A stretch of 64,000 nucleotides of DNA from positions 744,001 to 808,000 of the forward strand of contig OY970389.1 of the NCBI GenBank assembly GCA_963720235.1. Direction: 5' to 3'. The notes beneath the pieces were generated by a model. The model ran no database searches. It was not told the origin of the DNA and saw only the letters and a program-made list of their open reading frames with translations. This stretch comes from JACMLC01 sp963720235 (GTDB taxonomy: Bacteria; Acidobacteriota; Blastocatellia; Pyrinomonadales; Pyrinomonadaceae). Positions within the stretch are counted from its first letter, which is position 1. Each line of letters starts with the position of its first letter. The position numbers and the translations under genes are program-made. Shown piece by piece: positions 51,503 through 60,709 of the stretch.

Positions 51503-51528
51503 TCAGGTCGTTGAAAAACTCAAGGCTT

Positions 51529-51625
51529 GATTCACTCAACTCTTTGCGAGCTTATCTTTTCTCTTTGCGCCTTTGCGTGAACCGTTCGTTGGTGTTTCTC
51601 GCTGGTGGCGCAAAGAAAAGAAAGA
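51529..51625. repeat. Degenerate family A repeat, subfamily with GTTCGTTGGTGTTTCTCGC
   Basis: GATTCACTCAACTCTTTGCG at the left and GCTGGTGGCGCAAAG at the right. It matches the copy at 60.6 kb in the opposite orientation. It fills most of the 191-bp gap between yggS and yggT genes. Confidence 0.7.
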
Positions 51626-51693
51626 CCGAAAGCGCGCTAAGAAATGCGAATGAATTGAAATGCGATTGATGTGCGCGCCGGAATTTAACTTTT

Positions 51694-52317
51694 ATGTTTA
51701 ATGTTATCGCTTCCATTTATCTTTTTGTCTGGTACTTGATAGTCATTGCTATCACCTTCACCATCAGTTTGATGTTGGTGCGCCTGCTGATGAATTGGAT
51801 GGATGTCAATCCGTTCACGTGGGCCGCGATTACTGTGCGTCGGTTGAGCGACCCGCTCATCAATCCCGTGCGGCGCGGGCTCGTGAACTTCGGCGTGCAG
51901 GCCAAGTATGCTTCGCTCGTCACAATCCTGCTGGTGATTCTGGTCGGATACTTCATCATCATGCTGACGACGAGCGTGTTGGATACTGTGACGGGCGTAT
52001 TGTTCGCAGCAACGGCGGGCAGGGCAGGCGCGATTGTAGCCATTATCGGTTACGTGATTTACGGGCTGCTCGCGCTCTACTCGCTTATGATTTTTATACG
52101 CATCATTTTCTCCTGGGGGATGGTCGGCCTGCGAAATCGCGTGATGCGTTTTCTGGTGAAGGTGACAGACCCTCTGCTCGTGCCTTTGCGCCGCATGGTT
52201 CCGACGGTAGGAATGTTTGACATCTCGCCCATCGTCGCTTTCATTATCATCTGGCTGTTTCAAGCTGCCGTCGCCAGAACGCTGCTGCGCGGCTACCCGC
52301 TGGGATTTTTCGGCTGA
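51694..52317 (+). CDS. YggT-family membrane protein
   Basis: 207 aa with two tandem YggT domains, each a pair of hydrophobic helices (about 3-28, 75-98, 108-132 and 170-195). The conserved SDPLINPVRRGL and TDPLLVPLRRMVP loops follow the first helix of each unit. The family affects osmotic stress and membrane organisation. Located between yggS and DUF167 genes, the normal arrangement. Confidence 0.9.
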   Translation: MFNVIASIYLFVWYLIVIAITFTISLMLVRLLMNWMDVNPFTWAAITVRRLSDPLINPVRRGLVNFGVQAKYASLVTILLVILVGYFIIMLTTSVLDTVTGVLFAATAGRAGAIVAIIGYVIYGLLALYSLMIFIRIIFSWGMVGLRNRVMRFLVKVTDPLLVPLRRMVPTVGMFDISPIVAFIIIWLFQAAVARTLLRGYPLGFFG

Positions 52318-52338
52318 GCCTGGAGGTTTGCTGCTGAA

Positions 52339-52629
52339 GTGCTCGAATGCACGGAACGCGTTGATGGATTGATGTTTGCCGTAAAAGTCGTTCCGCGCGC
52401 TTCGCGGAGCAGAGTTGTCGGAGAACATGACGGAGCTTTGCGCGTGCGCGTGGCTGCGCCTCCGGTTGACGGGGCGGCTAACGAAGAGCTTGTGCGAACT
52501 CTGGCCCATGCTTTAAAAATTCCCGTGCGCCATATCGAAATCACAAGCGGCCACACCTCAAAACTCAAACAGGTGCGCGTGCAGGGAGTGACGCGCGAAG
52601 CTTTAGAAACTCTTGCGCGTGCAAAGTGA
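52339..52629 (+). CDS. DUF167 (YggU) family protein
   Basis: 96 aa. It has the family core VKVVPRASRSRVVGEHDGALRV, PVDGAANEELV and ITSGHTSKLKQVRV. Small cytoplasmic protein of unknown activity, usually beside yggS and yggT. It begins with GTG 21 bp after the yggT stop; ATG at codon 12 (MFAVKV) is an alternative. Confidence 0.9.
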   Translation: MLECTERVDGLMFAVKVVPRASRSRVVGEHDGALRVRVAAPPVDGAANEELVRTLAHALKIPVRHIEITSGHTSKLKQVRVQGVTREALETLARAK

Positions 52630-52716
52630 GTGCGGGTTGCGGGGCGCAAAATGTGCGTGATATAGTCCATGCCCGCTCAAAAAAATTAAGTCTCATCTCG
52701 AAGGAATCTATCTCTG

Positions 52717-53460
52717 ATGTCTGGACACTCGAAGTGGCATACCATCAAGCATAAAAAGGGCGCGCTCGATGCCAAGCGCGGCAAGATGTTTACGAAGCTG
52801 ATTAAAGAAATTACTGTCGCGGCGCGCACGGGCGGCGGCGATGCTGCGGCCAACGCGCGCCTGCGCAAAGCCGTCTCGGACGCGAAGGCCGCCAACATGC
52901 CGAACGATACGATTGACCGCGCCATCAAACGCGGCACAGGCGAACTGGAAGGCGTCAGCTACGACGAGATAACTTACGAAGGTTACGGGCCGGGCGGCGT
53001 CGCTATCATGATTGATTCGATGACAGACAACCGCAATCGCACAGTCGCGGAGATACGTCATATCTTCTCAAAAAACGGCGGCAACATGGGCGCGTCCGGT
53101 TCCGTCAGTTACCTCTTTGATAAGAAGGGCTACATCGTCGTCGAGAAAGCTGCCAAGTCAGAAGACGAATTGTTCGAGATAGTGACGGACGCAGGCGCGG
53201 AGGATTTAAGAGACGACGAAGACAATTTCGAGATTATCACCGCGCCCGAAAATTTCGACGCAGTCCTCAACGCCGTCAAAGGCGCAGGCATCGAGCCGCA
53301 ACTCGCAGAAGTTGAAATGATTCCGCAGAACTACGTCAAACTCGCTGGCAACGAAGCCAGGCAGATGCTCAAGCTTATGGAATCCCTCGAAGACCACGAC
53401 GACGTGCAGAAAGTCTCCGCCAATTTTGATATAGACGAAGCGGATATGGAAGGGGCTTGA
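52717..53460 (+). CDS. yebC: YebC/PmpR-family regulator
   Basis: 247 aa, full length. SGHSKWHTIKHKKGALDAKR and GNMGASGSVSYLFDKKG are diagnostic. Members bind DNA as transcription factors, and some help ribosomes translate proline runs. In most bacteria ruvC is directly downstream; here a restriction-modification pair separates the two by 2.4 kb. Confidence 0.95.
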   Translation: MSGHSKWHTIKHKKGALDAKRGKMFTKLIKEITVAARTGGGDAAANARLRKAVSDAKAANMPNDTIDRAIKRGTGELEGVSYDEITYEGYGPGGVAIMIDSMTDNRNRTVAEIRHIFSKNGGNMGASGSVSYLFDKKGYIVVEKAAKSEDELFEIVTDAGAEDLRDDEDNFEIITAPENFDAVLNAVKGAGIEPQLAEVEMIPQNYVKLAGNEARQMLKLMESLEDHDDVQKVSANFDIDEADMEGA

Positions 53461-53478
53461 TTGGGTTAAGATAAGCTT

Positions 53479-54340
53479 ATGCATCTTCAGCAGACGAAAA
53501 GAGAGAGTCGTAGCTCAGGTGGCCCACAATATTATTTTCATGATCTGACAGACCCTATCAAGACATATTTGAGAACTAAGGGTGCGGTTCGGGTTGCACT
53601 TGTGACGCCCTATGGGGCAACGAAATCTGACTATTTCGCTCTCAGTAAAGATCATAAGTTTGACAAGAACCGAAAGGTAGTTGAGGGTAAAGTGGGCCAT
53701 GATAGAATCCAGCAGGGACAAGCAAGCGAGAGCATCGGGGAGTCAATTAGAAACTGGTACAATCTTGCCAACAGTGATTTCCAGCGGATTGATGTTGAAA
53801 TAGAAATTATCGAAGATATTTTTTATCTTGCGCCGCTCAGATATAAATTTGCTAACTCCGCAAAAGAGTCTGAGCTTGCAAGGATTGAACGGCCCCTCAC
53901 TTTCATCAAAGAATATCAAAGTCCTTTCTGGAAAAAGCAAATTGCAAAATTGGAAAGCACGCTCGTCGCCTGGTCGCTTGCTGAAATCTGTCGAATCGTC
54001 AAAGATCATCGGACACTAACCAAAGTGCCTCATATTCAGGAAACCGATATTCTTCGCGCATCAGGGCCACTCAAACATCTTGGTATGGCATTAGGCGCAT
54101 ATGTTGGAAGAGGATATGATTGCGTCACAGAGTTCACTTTCCTGGATTACCCCCACTTATTCTGTGCCGGTAGAAATCAAAAAACACAGTAAGGGTTTCG
54201 TCTATCAGCAGAAGAAATATGGTAAAGATGAACTGTCACGCGCTCTCATTCTGTGTGCCGTACATGATTTGAAAAATGTGCCAAGGAATATAGATGTGAT
54301 TGAGCTTGAAGCTCTCTGCGATCATTTAGAGCATGTATGA
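53479..54340 (+). pseudogene. PD-(D/E)xK restriction endonuclease, frameshifted in a C5 tract
   Basis: Two overlapping frames: 237 aa (53479-54192) and 79 aa ending at 54340. The junction is the CCCCC run at 54150-54154. Removing one C joins LDYP directly to TYSVPVEIKKHSKG, restoring a nuclease signature with Asp and E-x-K (about 15 residues apart) and an ORF of about 286 aa. As it stands, the protein would end before the E-x-K lysine and be inactive. The run may be phase-variable, a fixed mutation or a sequencing error. The methyltransferase gene starts at its ATGA. Base composition is more AT-rich than the neighbours, a sign of transfer. Confidence 0.72.
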
Positions 54341-55854
54341 AGTCGTATTTGGATATAGCTCCTATCGAGTCTCCAATTCCTGCTGACAGGCAAGGGGCGA
54401 AACGTCATTATGGCGTCCACCCTTATTTCACGCGCAGACCTTATAATGTTGTGCGTGATTATATTCTGCATTTTTCAAAAGAGCGCGATTGCGTTTTAGA
54501 CCCCTTCGGAGGCTCAGGAGTCACTGCTATTGAAGCCTTTCTGGAGAATCGGATAGGCATTCAGAACGATATCAATCCGTTGGCAAATTTTATTGCACAA
54601 GGAGTGGCGGAGCTAAGCAAAGGTGACTTGATTGATTATGAGTCTGCCTTTGTTTTTCTTCGTGACACATGCCGCCGAAGAATTCATGGGCTATGCGACC
54701 TGAGCGAATTGGAATTAAAATCACTGCTTAACCAGCTTAAGTTGCCGGAAAATAATTTGCTGCCCCGTAACTCAGATGTTAGTCACTACTACGAACTGTT
54801 TTCGTTGAAACAGCTTATCTCTCTTGCAATTTTAAGAGAGGCGATTGATTCAATAGCTAGTGAACATGCGAAGAAGGGAATGTTACTCGCTTGGTCTGCG
54901 ACCTTGAGCAAGTTAAATAAGACCTTCCTTTCTGCCGAAGGCCGTGCTGAATCCAGAGGGGGCTCAAGTATTTTCAGCATCTATAGATATAAGATTGCCA
55001 AAGAGCCTGTTGAATTGCCTCCTTGGGAAACATTCTCTGAACGCGCTAAGAATGTTCTTAAAGCTAAAGTGGAAATCAGCCAAGCCATAGAATTGAAAAA
55101 GCGCACCGGCGGCTGGTTTGGTCAGTTCAATATTTATCATAAGGATATTGAAACCCTGGCGGACGAGTTTCGTGGCCGGATTGATTATATTTTTACTGAC
55201 CCCCCTTATGGCGGTCATATCTCATACTTAGATTTATCCACGCTTTGGAATTCCTGGCTGGGCCTTTTGCCTGATATAGAGAGCAGAGAAAAAGAGTTGA
55301 TTGTCGGCGGAGAACTTAATTTTAGCGAGACTCATTACATAGAAAAATTAAGTCACAGCATACAGGCTTGTGTTCAGATGCTTAAGCAGGGAAGGTGGCT
55401 TTCCGTTGTTTTCCAGCATTGGAACACTTCTTATTTTGAAGCTATCCTAACTTCTGCCACAGAAGCTGGCGCAGAGTTAAAAGCAGCCGTGTCGCAGGTT
55501 GGCGATCCAATCTGGTCTATGCATAAAAAGAAGAATAACTCGGTATTGGCAGGGGAGTTAATCCTAACCTTCTTTAAAACCGGCAGAGCCAAGAAGATTA
55601 AGAAAAATAAGAGTTTTAATGTAGGTGATGTTTTGGGCAGGATATTGGAAAATGTGCAGGAAGAAAAAATATATGGAGAATATCTCTTTAATAGAGTAAT
55701 TATTGAGGCTTGGAAAAATTCTGCCATCCAGTCTTTGAATATTTCCAGAGATGAATTTATGGTTTTACTCGAACAATATGGTTGGCATTATGATAAAAAG
55801 AACCATTACTGGATAAAGTACAAGCCAGAATTACTGTTCAGTATGGCTGATTGA
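54337..55854 (+). CDS. DNA methyltransferase of a restriction-modification pair
   Basis: 505 aa. SAM-binding motif I as VLDPFGGSGVTAIEAF (about 53-68) and catalytic motif IV TDPPYGGHISYLD (about 287-299) identify an amino-methyltransferase, for N6-adenine or N4-cytosine. The order I then IV fits gamma/beta-like subgroups, which I cannot separate. It starts inside the stop of the endonuclease gene (ATGA). It would protect host DNA from the neighbour if that is active. The recognition site cannot be read from sequence. AT-rich compared with flanks. Confidence 0.85.
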   Translation: MKSYLDIAPIESPIPADRQGAKRHYGVHPYFTRRPYNVVRDYILHFSKERDCVLDPFGGSGVTAIEAFLENRIGIQNDINPLANFIAQGVAELSKGDLIDYESAFVFLRDTCRRRIHGLCDLSELELKSLLNQLKLPENNLLPRNSDVSHYYELFSLKQLISLAILREAIDSIASEHAKKGMLLAWSATLSKLNKTFLSAEGRAESRGGSSIFSIYRYKIAKEPVELPPWETFSERAKNVLKAKVEISQAIELKKRTGGWFGQFNIYHKDIETLADEFRGRIDYIFTDPPYGGHISYLDLSTLWNSWLGLLPDIESREKELIVGGELNFSETHYIEKLSHSIQACVQMLKQGRWLSVVFQHWNTSYFEAILTSATEAGAELKAAVSQVGDPIWSMHKKKNNSVLAGELILTFFKTGRAKKIKKNKSFNVGDVLGRILENVQEEKIYGEYLFNRVIIEAWKNSAIQSLNISRDEFMVLLEQYGWHYDKKNHYWIKYKPELLFSMAD

Positions 55855-55890
55855 TTTCTTATATCAAACTAATCGAACTTAGGATAAGAG

Positions 55891-56442
55891 TTGCGAGTTT
55901 TAGGCATTGATCCGGGAAGCGAGACGACCGGCTGGGGCGTGGTGGAGGGCGATGGTCGTCGTTATCGCCTTGTCGAGTACGGGACGATAAAGTCTGTGCC
56001 GCGTGAGAGATTTTCGGCGCGGCTCTTGAAAATCAGCAATGGCATTGAAAGCCTTCTCGCCAATTTCAAGCCGGATGCTTTTTCGATTGAAGAGGCTTTC
56101 TATGCGACGAATGTCAAGGTCGCGCTCAAGCTCGGACAGGTGCGCGGCGTGGCTCTGCTGGCTGCGGAGCGTGCCAAAGTAGAGATTTATGAATACAGTC
56201 CCCGCCTGATAAAGCAGACGGTCGTAGGCTATGGCAATGCAGAGAAACATCAGGTGCAGGAGATGGTGCGCGTGCTGCTCTCTCTGAGCAAAGTTCCAGA
56301 GCCGCATGATGCTGCGGACGCGCTTGCCATAGCCATCTGCCATTTTCATCACGCTGGCGCGCAACAGCGCATCCTCGCAGCGGACGCGCGCATTAAACTT
56401 TCAACCTCGCAGACTGCGACTCGCCGCCGCGCCTCTCGCTAA
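55891..56442 (+). CDS. ruvC: Holliday junction resolvase RuvC
   Basis: 183 aa. The catalytic residues are in VLGIDPGSETTGWG (first Asp), FSIEEAFYATNVKVALKLGQ (Glu) and PEPHDAADALAIAICH (two Asp). It cuts Holliday junctions in RuvAB complexes. TTG start after AGGATAAGAG. The last 20 residues are basic and variable. Confidence 0.94.
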   Translation: MRVLGIDPGSETTGWGVVEGDGRRYRLVEYGTIKSVPRERFSARLLKISNGIESLLANFKPDAFSIEEAFYATNVKVALKLGQVRGVALLAAERAKVEIYEYSPRLIKQTVVGYGNAEKHQVQEMVRVLLSLSKVPEPHDAADALAIAICHFHHAGAQQRILAADARIKLSTSQTATRRRASR

Positions 56443-56533
56443 GCTTCCTCTCTCTCTGAGAGGAAACTCACACGGCTCAAACAGGCGAGCATGTCGCTGC
56501 CTCTTAAAAACTCCCTTCGCAGAAAGCATATTC

Positions 56534-57304
56534 ATGTCTCTTTCGTTTGCACAAGGGCAGAGACGGATTAACTCTGCCAGATTGAAGCATGTCTCTCTGA
56601 TGCTGTTCTTCATCTCACTCGTTTTGGCTTTACCTTTCAACGCACGCGGGCAGGGAAGGCGCGCGCAGGGCTACGGGCAGCGAGCGGTTGTTGTGGATGA
56701 GCGGCTGGCTGCTTTGCGCGACGGGCCGGGACTTTCGGCGCGACTGCTCAGAAGATTGAGTCGCGGGCGCATGGTGTCTGTGCTGGAGACGAAGCGCGCG
56801 CCCGACGGCGTGACTTTTCACAGAGTCGCCGTCACGCGGCGCACGCGCGGCTGGTTGCAGATGGAGTCCATCATCTCGGCTGCGCGGCGCGGCGATGACA
56901 GCCGCTTCTTCAAACTCATAAGAGCCTCGAAAGATTTTGACCTTATCTCGCGCGCAAGCATTTTTCTCGAAATATTCCCGCGCTCGCAATTTCGCCCTGC
57001 GGTCTTGCTGCTCTTGGGAGATGCTGCGGAAGAGTCTGCGCAAAAACTTTCGCGCGAAGCCGCGAGGCGTCTGGATGAAGATGAGATGATGGCGACGGGC
57101 GCGCCGCTTTTTAGTTACTTCATGAGCTATAACGGGCTTGACCGTTATCAAAGGCAGGGAGTCGGTTTTGTTTTTGATACGAAGACGAAGCAGTATCACT
57201 ACGACGGCGCGTGCTGGCGCGAGATTGTGCGCAGGTATCCGCAGAGCTTGGAAGCGCGTGCGGCACGCCAGCGTTTGAGCTTGCTGGCGACTGCGCAGAA
57301 GTAA
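56534..57304 (+). CDS. Secreted SH3-like protein
   Basis: 256 aa. The hydrophobic segment at about 19-38 acts as signal peptide, cut after ARGQG. Residues about 48-110 look like a bacterial SH3 domain (AALRDGPGLSARLLRRLSRGRMVSVLE ... TRGWLQ), which binds cell-wall peptides. The C-terminal helical half (120-255) has no known family. The start could be at 56534 or at the MLFF Met. A MITE with 8-bp duplication begins 11 bp after the stop. Confidence 0.7.
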   Translation: MSLSFAQGQRRINSARLKHVSLMLFFISLVLALPFNARGQGRRAQGYGQRAVVVDERLAALRDGPGLSARLLRRLSRGRMVSVLETKRAPDGVTFHRVAVTRRTRGWLQMESIISAARRGDDSRFFKLIRASKDFDLISRASIFLEIFPRSQFRPAVLLLLGDAAEESAQKLSREAARRLDEDEMMATGAPLFSYFMSYNGLDRYQRQGVGFVFDTKTKQYHYDGACWREIVRRYPQSLEARAARQRLSLLATAQK

Positions 57305-57315
57305 ATTCAAATATT

Positions 57316-57504
57316 GGTAGTGGTTCAGTTTCATAAACTGAAAGAAGGAGTCTCGCGCAAAGGCGCAAAGAAAAGCACGCAAAGAGTTGAAGTATTAATT
57401 AACTTGAAAGCTTTCTTCGCGTCTTTCTTTGCGCCTTTGCGCCTTTGCGGGAAATTCTTTCGTGCTCATTGTTATTCAACGGAATTTCAAACTGAACCGC
57501 TACT
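57316..57504. mobile_element. MITE (family A) with 8-bp target duplication
   Basis: 189 bp. The left end GGTAGTGGTTCAGTTT and the complement of the right end AGTAGCGGTTCAGTTT match at 14 of 16 positions; the centre is the family A palindrome. CAAATATT is repeated directly on both sides (57308-57315 and 57505-57512). The ends match those of the 4.84-kb IS1-type transposon. The AraC-regulator stop codon TGA straddles the right junction. Confidence 0.9.
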
Positions 57505-58520
57505 CAAATATTCATGCGCCTGTATTCGCGCGGCGTGGTTCCTGTCCAGCGACGGAAGGCGCGATGAAATGCGCTCGGCTCTGAGAAGCCAAGAAGGTAA
57601 GCGACTTCGCAGATTGCCATCTCAGGCTCGCGCAGGAAACTGACTGAAAGATCGCGGCGCATCTCGTCGAGCAAGTCTTGATGAGAGGTATGCTCCTCTT
57701 TGAGTTTTCTTTGCAGCGTGCGCGGGCTGAGATTGAGCTTTTGTGCTATGGCTTCGAGGCCGGGGTCGCCGCCGTTGATGGCCTGACGCAGAAGGCTTCG
57801 CACTTCGTCCGTCAATCCGCCGCGTCTCGGCAATCGCGCCAGCAGTTCTTCAGCATGACGGTCAAGCACAGCGCACAAAGCCGGGTCAGCAGCGATTAAA
57901 GGCAATTCAAGAATAGCTTTCTCAAAAATCATTTCTGCAACGGACATCTGAAAGCGCACGGGCGCGCGGAAGATGCGCTCGTGTTCTGTTGTGTCTTGCG
58001 GCGCGATGTGTTGAAAGCGAAGCTCGCGCGGTGTCCAGTCCACGCCCGTCACGTCGCGCGCAAACTTTATCAGGAGCGACATCGTCATCTCTGAATCGTG
58101 ACGACATTCCGCTCCGTTCAAATCCACATAGCGATATGAGAGATGCGCCAAATCGCCTTCAAGCTCAAGCCGGAAGGCTGCGCCGTCAGTCCAGATTGCG
58201 TGATAACGCACGGCGCGTCTCAAGGCATCTCCGAGCGTCGGGCTATTGGCGACGGCATAGCCGACGATGTCGAACATCTTGACATTCGTGCGCTCGCCAA
58301 CATGCAGGCCGAAGGCGTCATCGCCGGTCAGTCGCGCGCCTTCTTCGTAAAGCGCGACAAGCTGGCGGAAGGGAAAGCGATTGTCCGGGTCTGCCAGAAT
58401 CGCAGGGTCTAGGCCGACTGCGCGATAGAGTTCTTCCGGCTCAATCCCTTTGAGCGACGCAGCATTGGCTATCTTCGCAACAGCCTTGACAGAAATGGTC
58501 GAGACATCCGGCATTAACAA
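57504..58520 (-). CDS. AraC-family transcriptional regulator
   Basis: 338 aa. An N-terminal ligand-binding-like domain of the Arabinose_bd/OruR type (about 15-200) and a C-terminal pair of HTH motifs (about 240-335: AQKLNLSPRTLQRKLKEE and VAYLLGFSEPSAFHRAFRRWTG). It probably activates its divergent neighbour, the CocE/NonD hydrolase gene, 146 bp away. No effector can be predicted. Confidence 0.88.
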   Translation of the reverse strand: MLMPDVSTISVKAVAKIANAASLKGIEPEELYRAVGLDPAILADPDNRFPFRQLVALYEEGARLTGDDAFGLHVGERTNVKMFDIVGYAVANSPTLGDALRRAVRYHAIWTDGAAFRLELEGDLAHLSYRYVDLNGAECRHDSEMTMSLLIKFARDVTGVDWTPRELRFQHIAPQDTTEHERIFRAPVRFQMSVAEMIFEKAILELPLIAADPALCAVLDRHAEELLARLPRRGGLTDEVRSLLRQAINGGDPGLEAIAQKLNLSPRTLQRKLKEEHTSHQDLLDEMRRDLSVSFLREPEMAICEVAYLLGFSEPSAFHRAFRRWTGTTPREYRRMNI

Positions 58521-58666
58521 ATCATCATAAAATTGTCGTCAGAGGTCAATGGCCTGACGCCGCAGGTCACTGCTGTTTTAAGATTTGATGCGTTAAAGTA
58601 CAAGGAGTCTGCTACAGTTTTGTCTCTCCCGCAGAACTTCATATCTTAAATAGGCAAGGAGAAATT

Positions 58667-60544
58667 ATGAACCGCCGTCTGCTCACATTCATCCTGACAA
58701 CGATTCTGGTTTGCGCCTCTCCCGGTCTGCAAGCTTTAGCACAGACGCCGCCCGCTAATCCTCCGTCACAAACCGCCGCGCTTCCGACATATCCGGGCTA
58801 TACGGAGCCGCAATATAAAGATGCCAGCTTAGAGTCGCTTTACGTGACGATGCGCGACGGCGTGAAGATTGCGATTGATGTCGCGCTGCCAAAAGATTTA
58901 CCCGCGAATGCGAAGATTCCGACAGTGATGAAACTCACGCGCTATCATCGCTCGAATGAGGGGAACGGACTCGACGGCATACAGAAATTTTTTACTTCAT
59001 ATGGCTATGCAGTTATCTCTGTGGACGCGCGCGGCACAGGAGCGTCTTTCGGCCTCTGGCCCATTCCCTGGTCCAGAGATGAGATTGCGGACGGCGGCGA
59101 AGTCGTGGCGTGGATTGTGGCCCAGAAATGGTCTAACGGCAAAGTCGGCGCAGTCGGCAACTCTTATGACGGAACATCTGCGCAGATGCTCGCCGTCCCG
59201 AATCATCCGGCGGTCAAAGCCGTTATCCCTAGACATTACGAGTTTGATGTTTATACGGACGTAGCCTTTCCCGGCGGCATCTTCAACGAGTGGATGATTA
59301 AGAATTGGAATCAGGCGAACCACGAGCTTGACCTCAAACCCGGCGTCAAGCCTGTGGATGCGGACAAAGACAAAAGCATGCTCGGCGAAGCTCTCAAATC
59401 GCACGCGGGCAATATCAATATCTATGACGCCGCAACCAAATTAACCTTTCGTGATGACACGCCATTCAACAGTTTTTCGATTGACGACTTCAGCGTCCAC
59501 AGCTTCCGCCAGCAGATAGAGAAATCCGGCGCGGCCATCAACAACTGGGGAAGCTGGCTCGACGCTGGCACAGCCGATGCAGTCTTGCGCAGTTTTATGA
59601 CTTTCAAAAATCCGCAGCGCACAATGATTGGCGCATGGAATCACGGCGCATCACAAAACGCCAGCCCCTATCTGAATCCGGCCTCGCAGAGCATGCGCCA
59701 GCGTTTCGAATGGCTCAGATTTTTCGATCACTATCTCAAAGGTTTAGAGACAGCAGGCATGCCCGATAGAACTCTTTACTACTACACGATGGGCGAAGAG
59801 AAATGGAAGACTACGAAAAGCTGGCCGCCCGCCGGAAGCGAGACCGTGCGCGGATATTTTAACGCAGACAACACGCTCACGCTCAACGCTCCAACCGCAG
59901 ATGCAGGCGCAGACAAATACACAGTTGATTTTGAAGCCACGACAGGCATGAAGAATCGCTGGACAACACAACTCGGCGGGCCAGTCACTTATCCAGACCG
60001 CGCGCAGGAAGACAAACGCCTCCTGACTTACACCAGCGCGCCCCTGTCTGAAGATACAGAGATAACTGGCTATCCAGTGATTACTCTGCAAGTGGCCTCG
60101 ACTATTAGCGACAGCGCATTCTTCATCTACCTCGAAGACATTGACGAGACAGGCAAGGTCACTTATCTGACCGAAGGACAACTGCGCGCCATCCATCGCA
60201 AGGTCTCAAAAGACAAGCCGCCCTACTGGCTCGGCGTGCCGTATCATTCTTTCAAAAAGAAGGATGCCATGCCGCTCGTCGTGGGCCAGGTGACGGAAAT
60301 AAAGTTCGGGCTCCTGCCCGTTTCAGTTCTGATTAGAAAGGGCCATCGCATACGCGTCGCCATCGCAGGGCATGACAAGAGCGTCTTCGCGCGCACTCCC
60401 GCGACAGGCACGCCCGTTTTTACTGTGGAGAGAAATAAACTTCATGCTTCCTTCATAGAGCTTCCGATTATCAAAAGCTCTCAGGCGAAACAAGAGCCGG
60501 TCAATCTTTTAATCGTGCCTGTTGGCACTACCGCGCCGCGTTGA
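58667..60544 (+). CDS. Secreted CocE/NonD-family hydrolase (X-Pro peptidase-like)
   Basis: 625 aa with a signal peptide (about 1-26). An alpha/beta-hydrolase domain (about 45-370) has the nucleophile Ser166 in GAVGNSYDGTS and VDARGTGAS before it. A C-terminal jelly-roll (about 400-620) completes the family structure. It hydrolyses esters or amides, for example glutaryl-7-ACA-like or dipeptidyl substrates. AGGAGA precedes the ATG. Probably under the AraC-type regulator encoded divergently. Confidence 0.88.
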   Translation: MNRRLLTFILTTILVCASPGLQALAQTPPANPPSQTAALPTYPGYTEPQYKDASLESLYVTMRDGVKIAIDVALPKDLPANAKIPTVMKLTRYHRSNEGNGLDGIQKFFTSYGYAVISVDARGTGASFGLWPIPWSRDEIADGGEVVAWIVAQKWSNGKVGAVGNSYDGTSAQMLAVPNHPAVKAVIPRHYEFDVYTDVAFPGGIFNEWMIKNWNQANHELDLKPGVKPVDADKDKSMLGEALKSHAGNINIYDAATKLTFRDDTPFNSFSIDDFSVHSFRQQIEKSGAAINNWGSWLDAGTADAVLRSFMTFKNPQRTMIGAWNHGASQNASPYLNPASQSMRQRFEWLRFFDHYLKGLETAGMPDRTLYYYTMGEEKWKTTKSWPPAGSETVRGYFNADNTLTLNAPTADAGADKYTVDFEATTGMKNRWTTQLGGPVTYPDRAQEDKRLLTYTSAPLSEDTEITGYPVITLQVASTISDSAFFIYLEDIDETGKVTYLTEGQLRAIHRKVSKDKPPYWLGVPYHSFKKKDAMPLVVGQVTEIKFGLLPVSVLIRKGHRIRVAIAGHDKSVFARTPATGTPVFTVERNKLHASFIELPIIKSSQAKQEPVNLLIVPVGTTAPR

Positions 60545-60559
60545 TGATGGCTTAAGAAA

Positions 60560-60685
60560 ATTACTCAACCTCTTCTTTGCGGTCTTCTGTTTTTCTCTTT
60601 GCGTCTTTGCGAGAAACCTCAACGAACGGTTCTCGCTGGTGGCGCGAAGATAAAACTCAAGCTCGCAAAGCGTTGAGTGAATCAT
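60560..60685. repeat. Degenerate family A repeat (inverted relative to 51.5 kb)
   Basis: Contains TCTTTGCGTCTTTGCGAGAA, TTCTCGCTGGTGGCGCG and GCTCGCAAAGCGTTGAGTGA. It occupies most of the convergent gap between the hydrolase and the FAD monooxygenase genes. Confidence 0.65.
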
Positions 60686-60709
60686 TTTCTTGAATTTTGA
60701 AGTCGCCTC

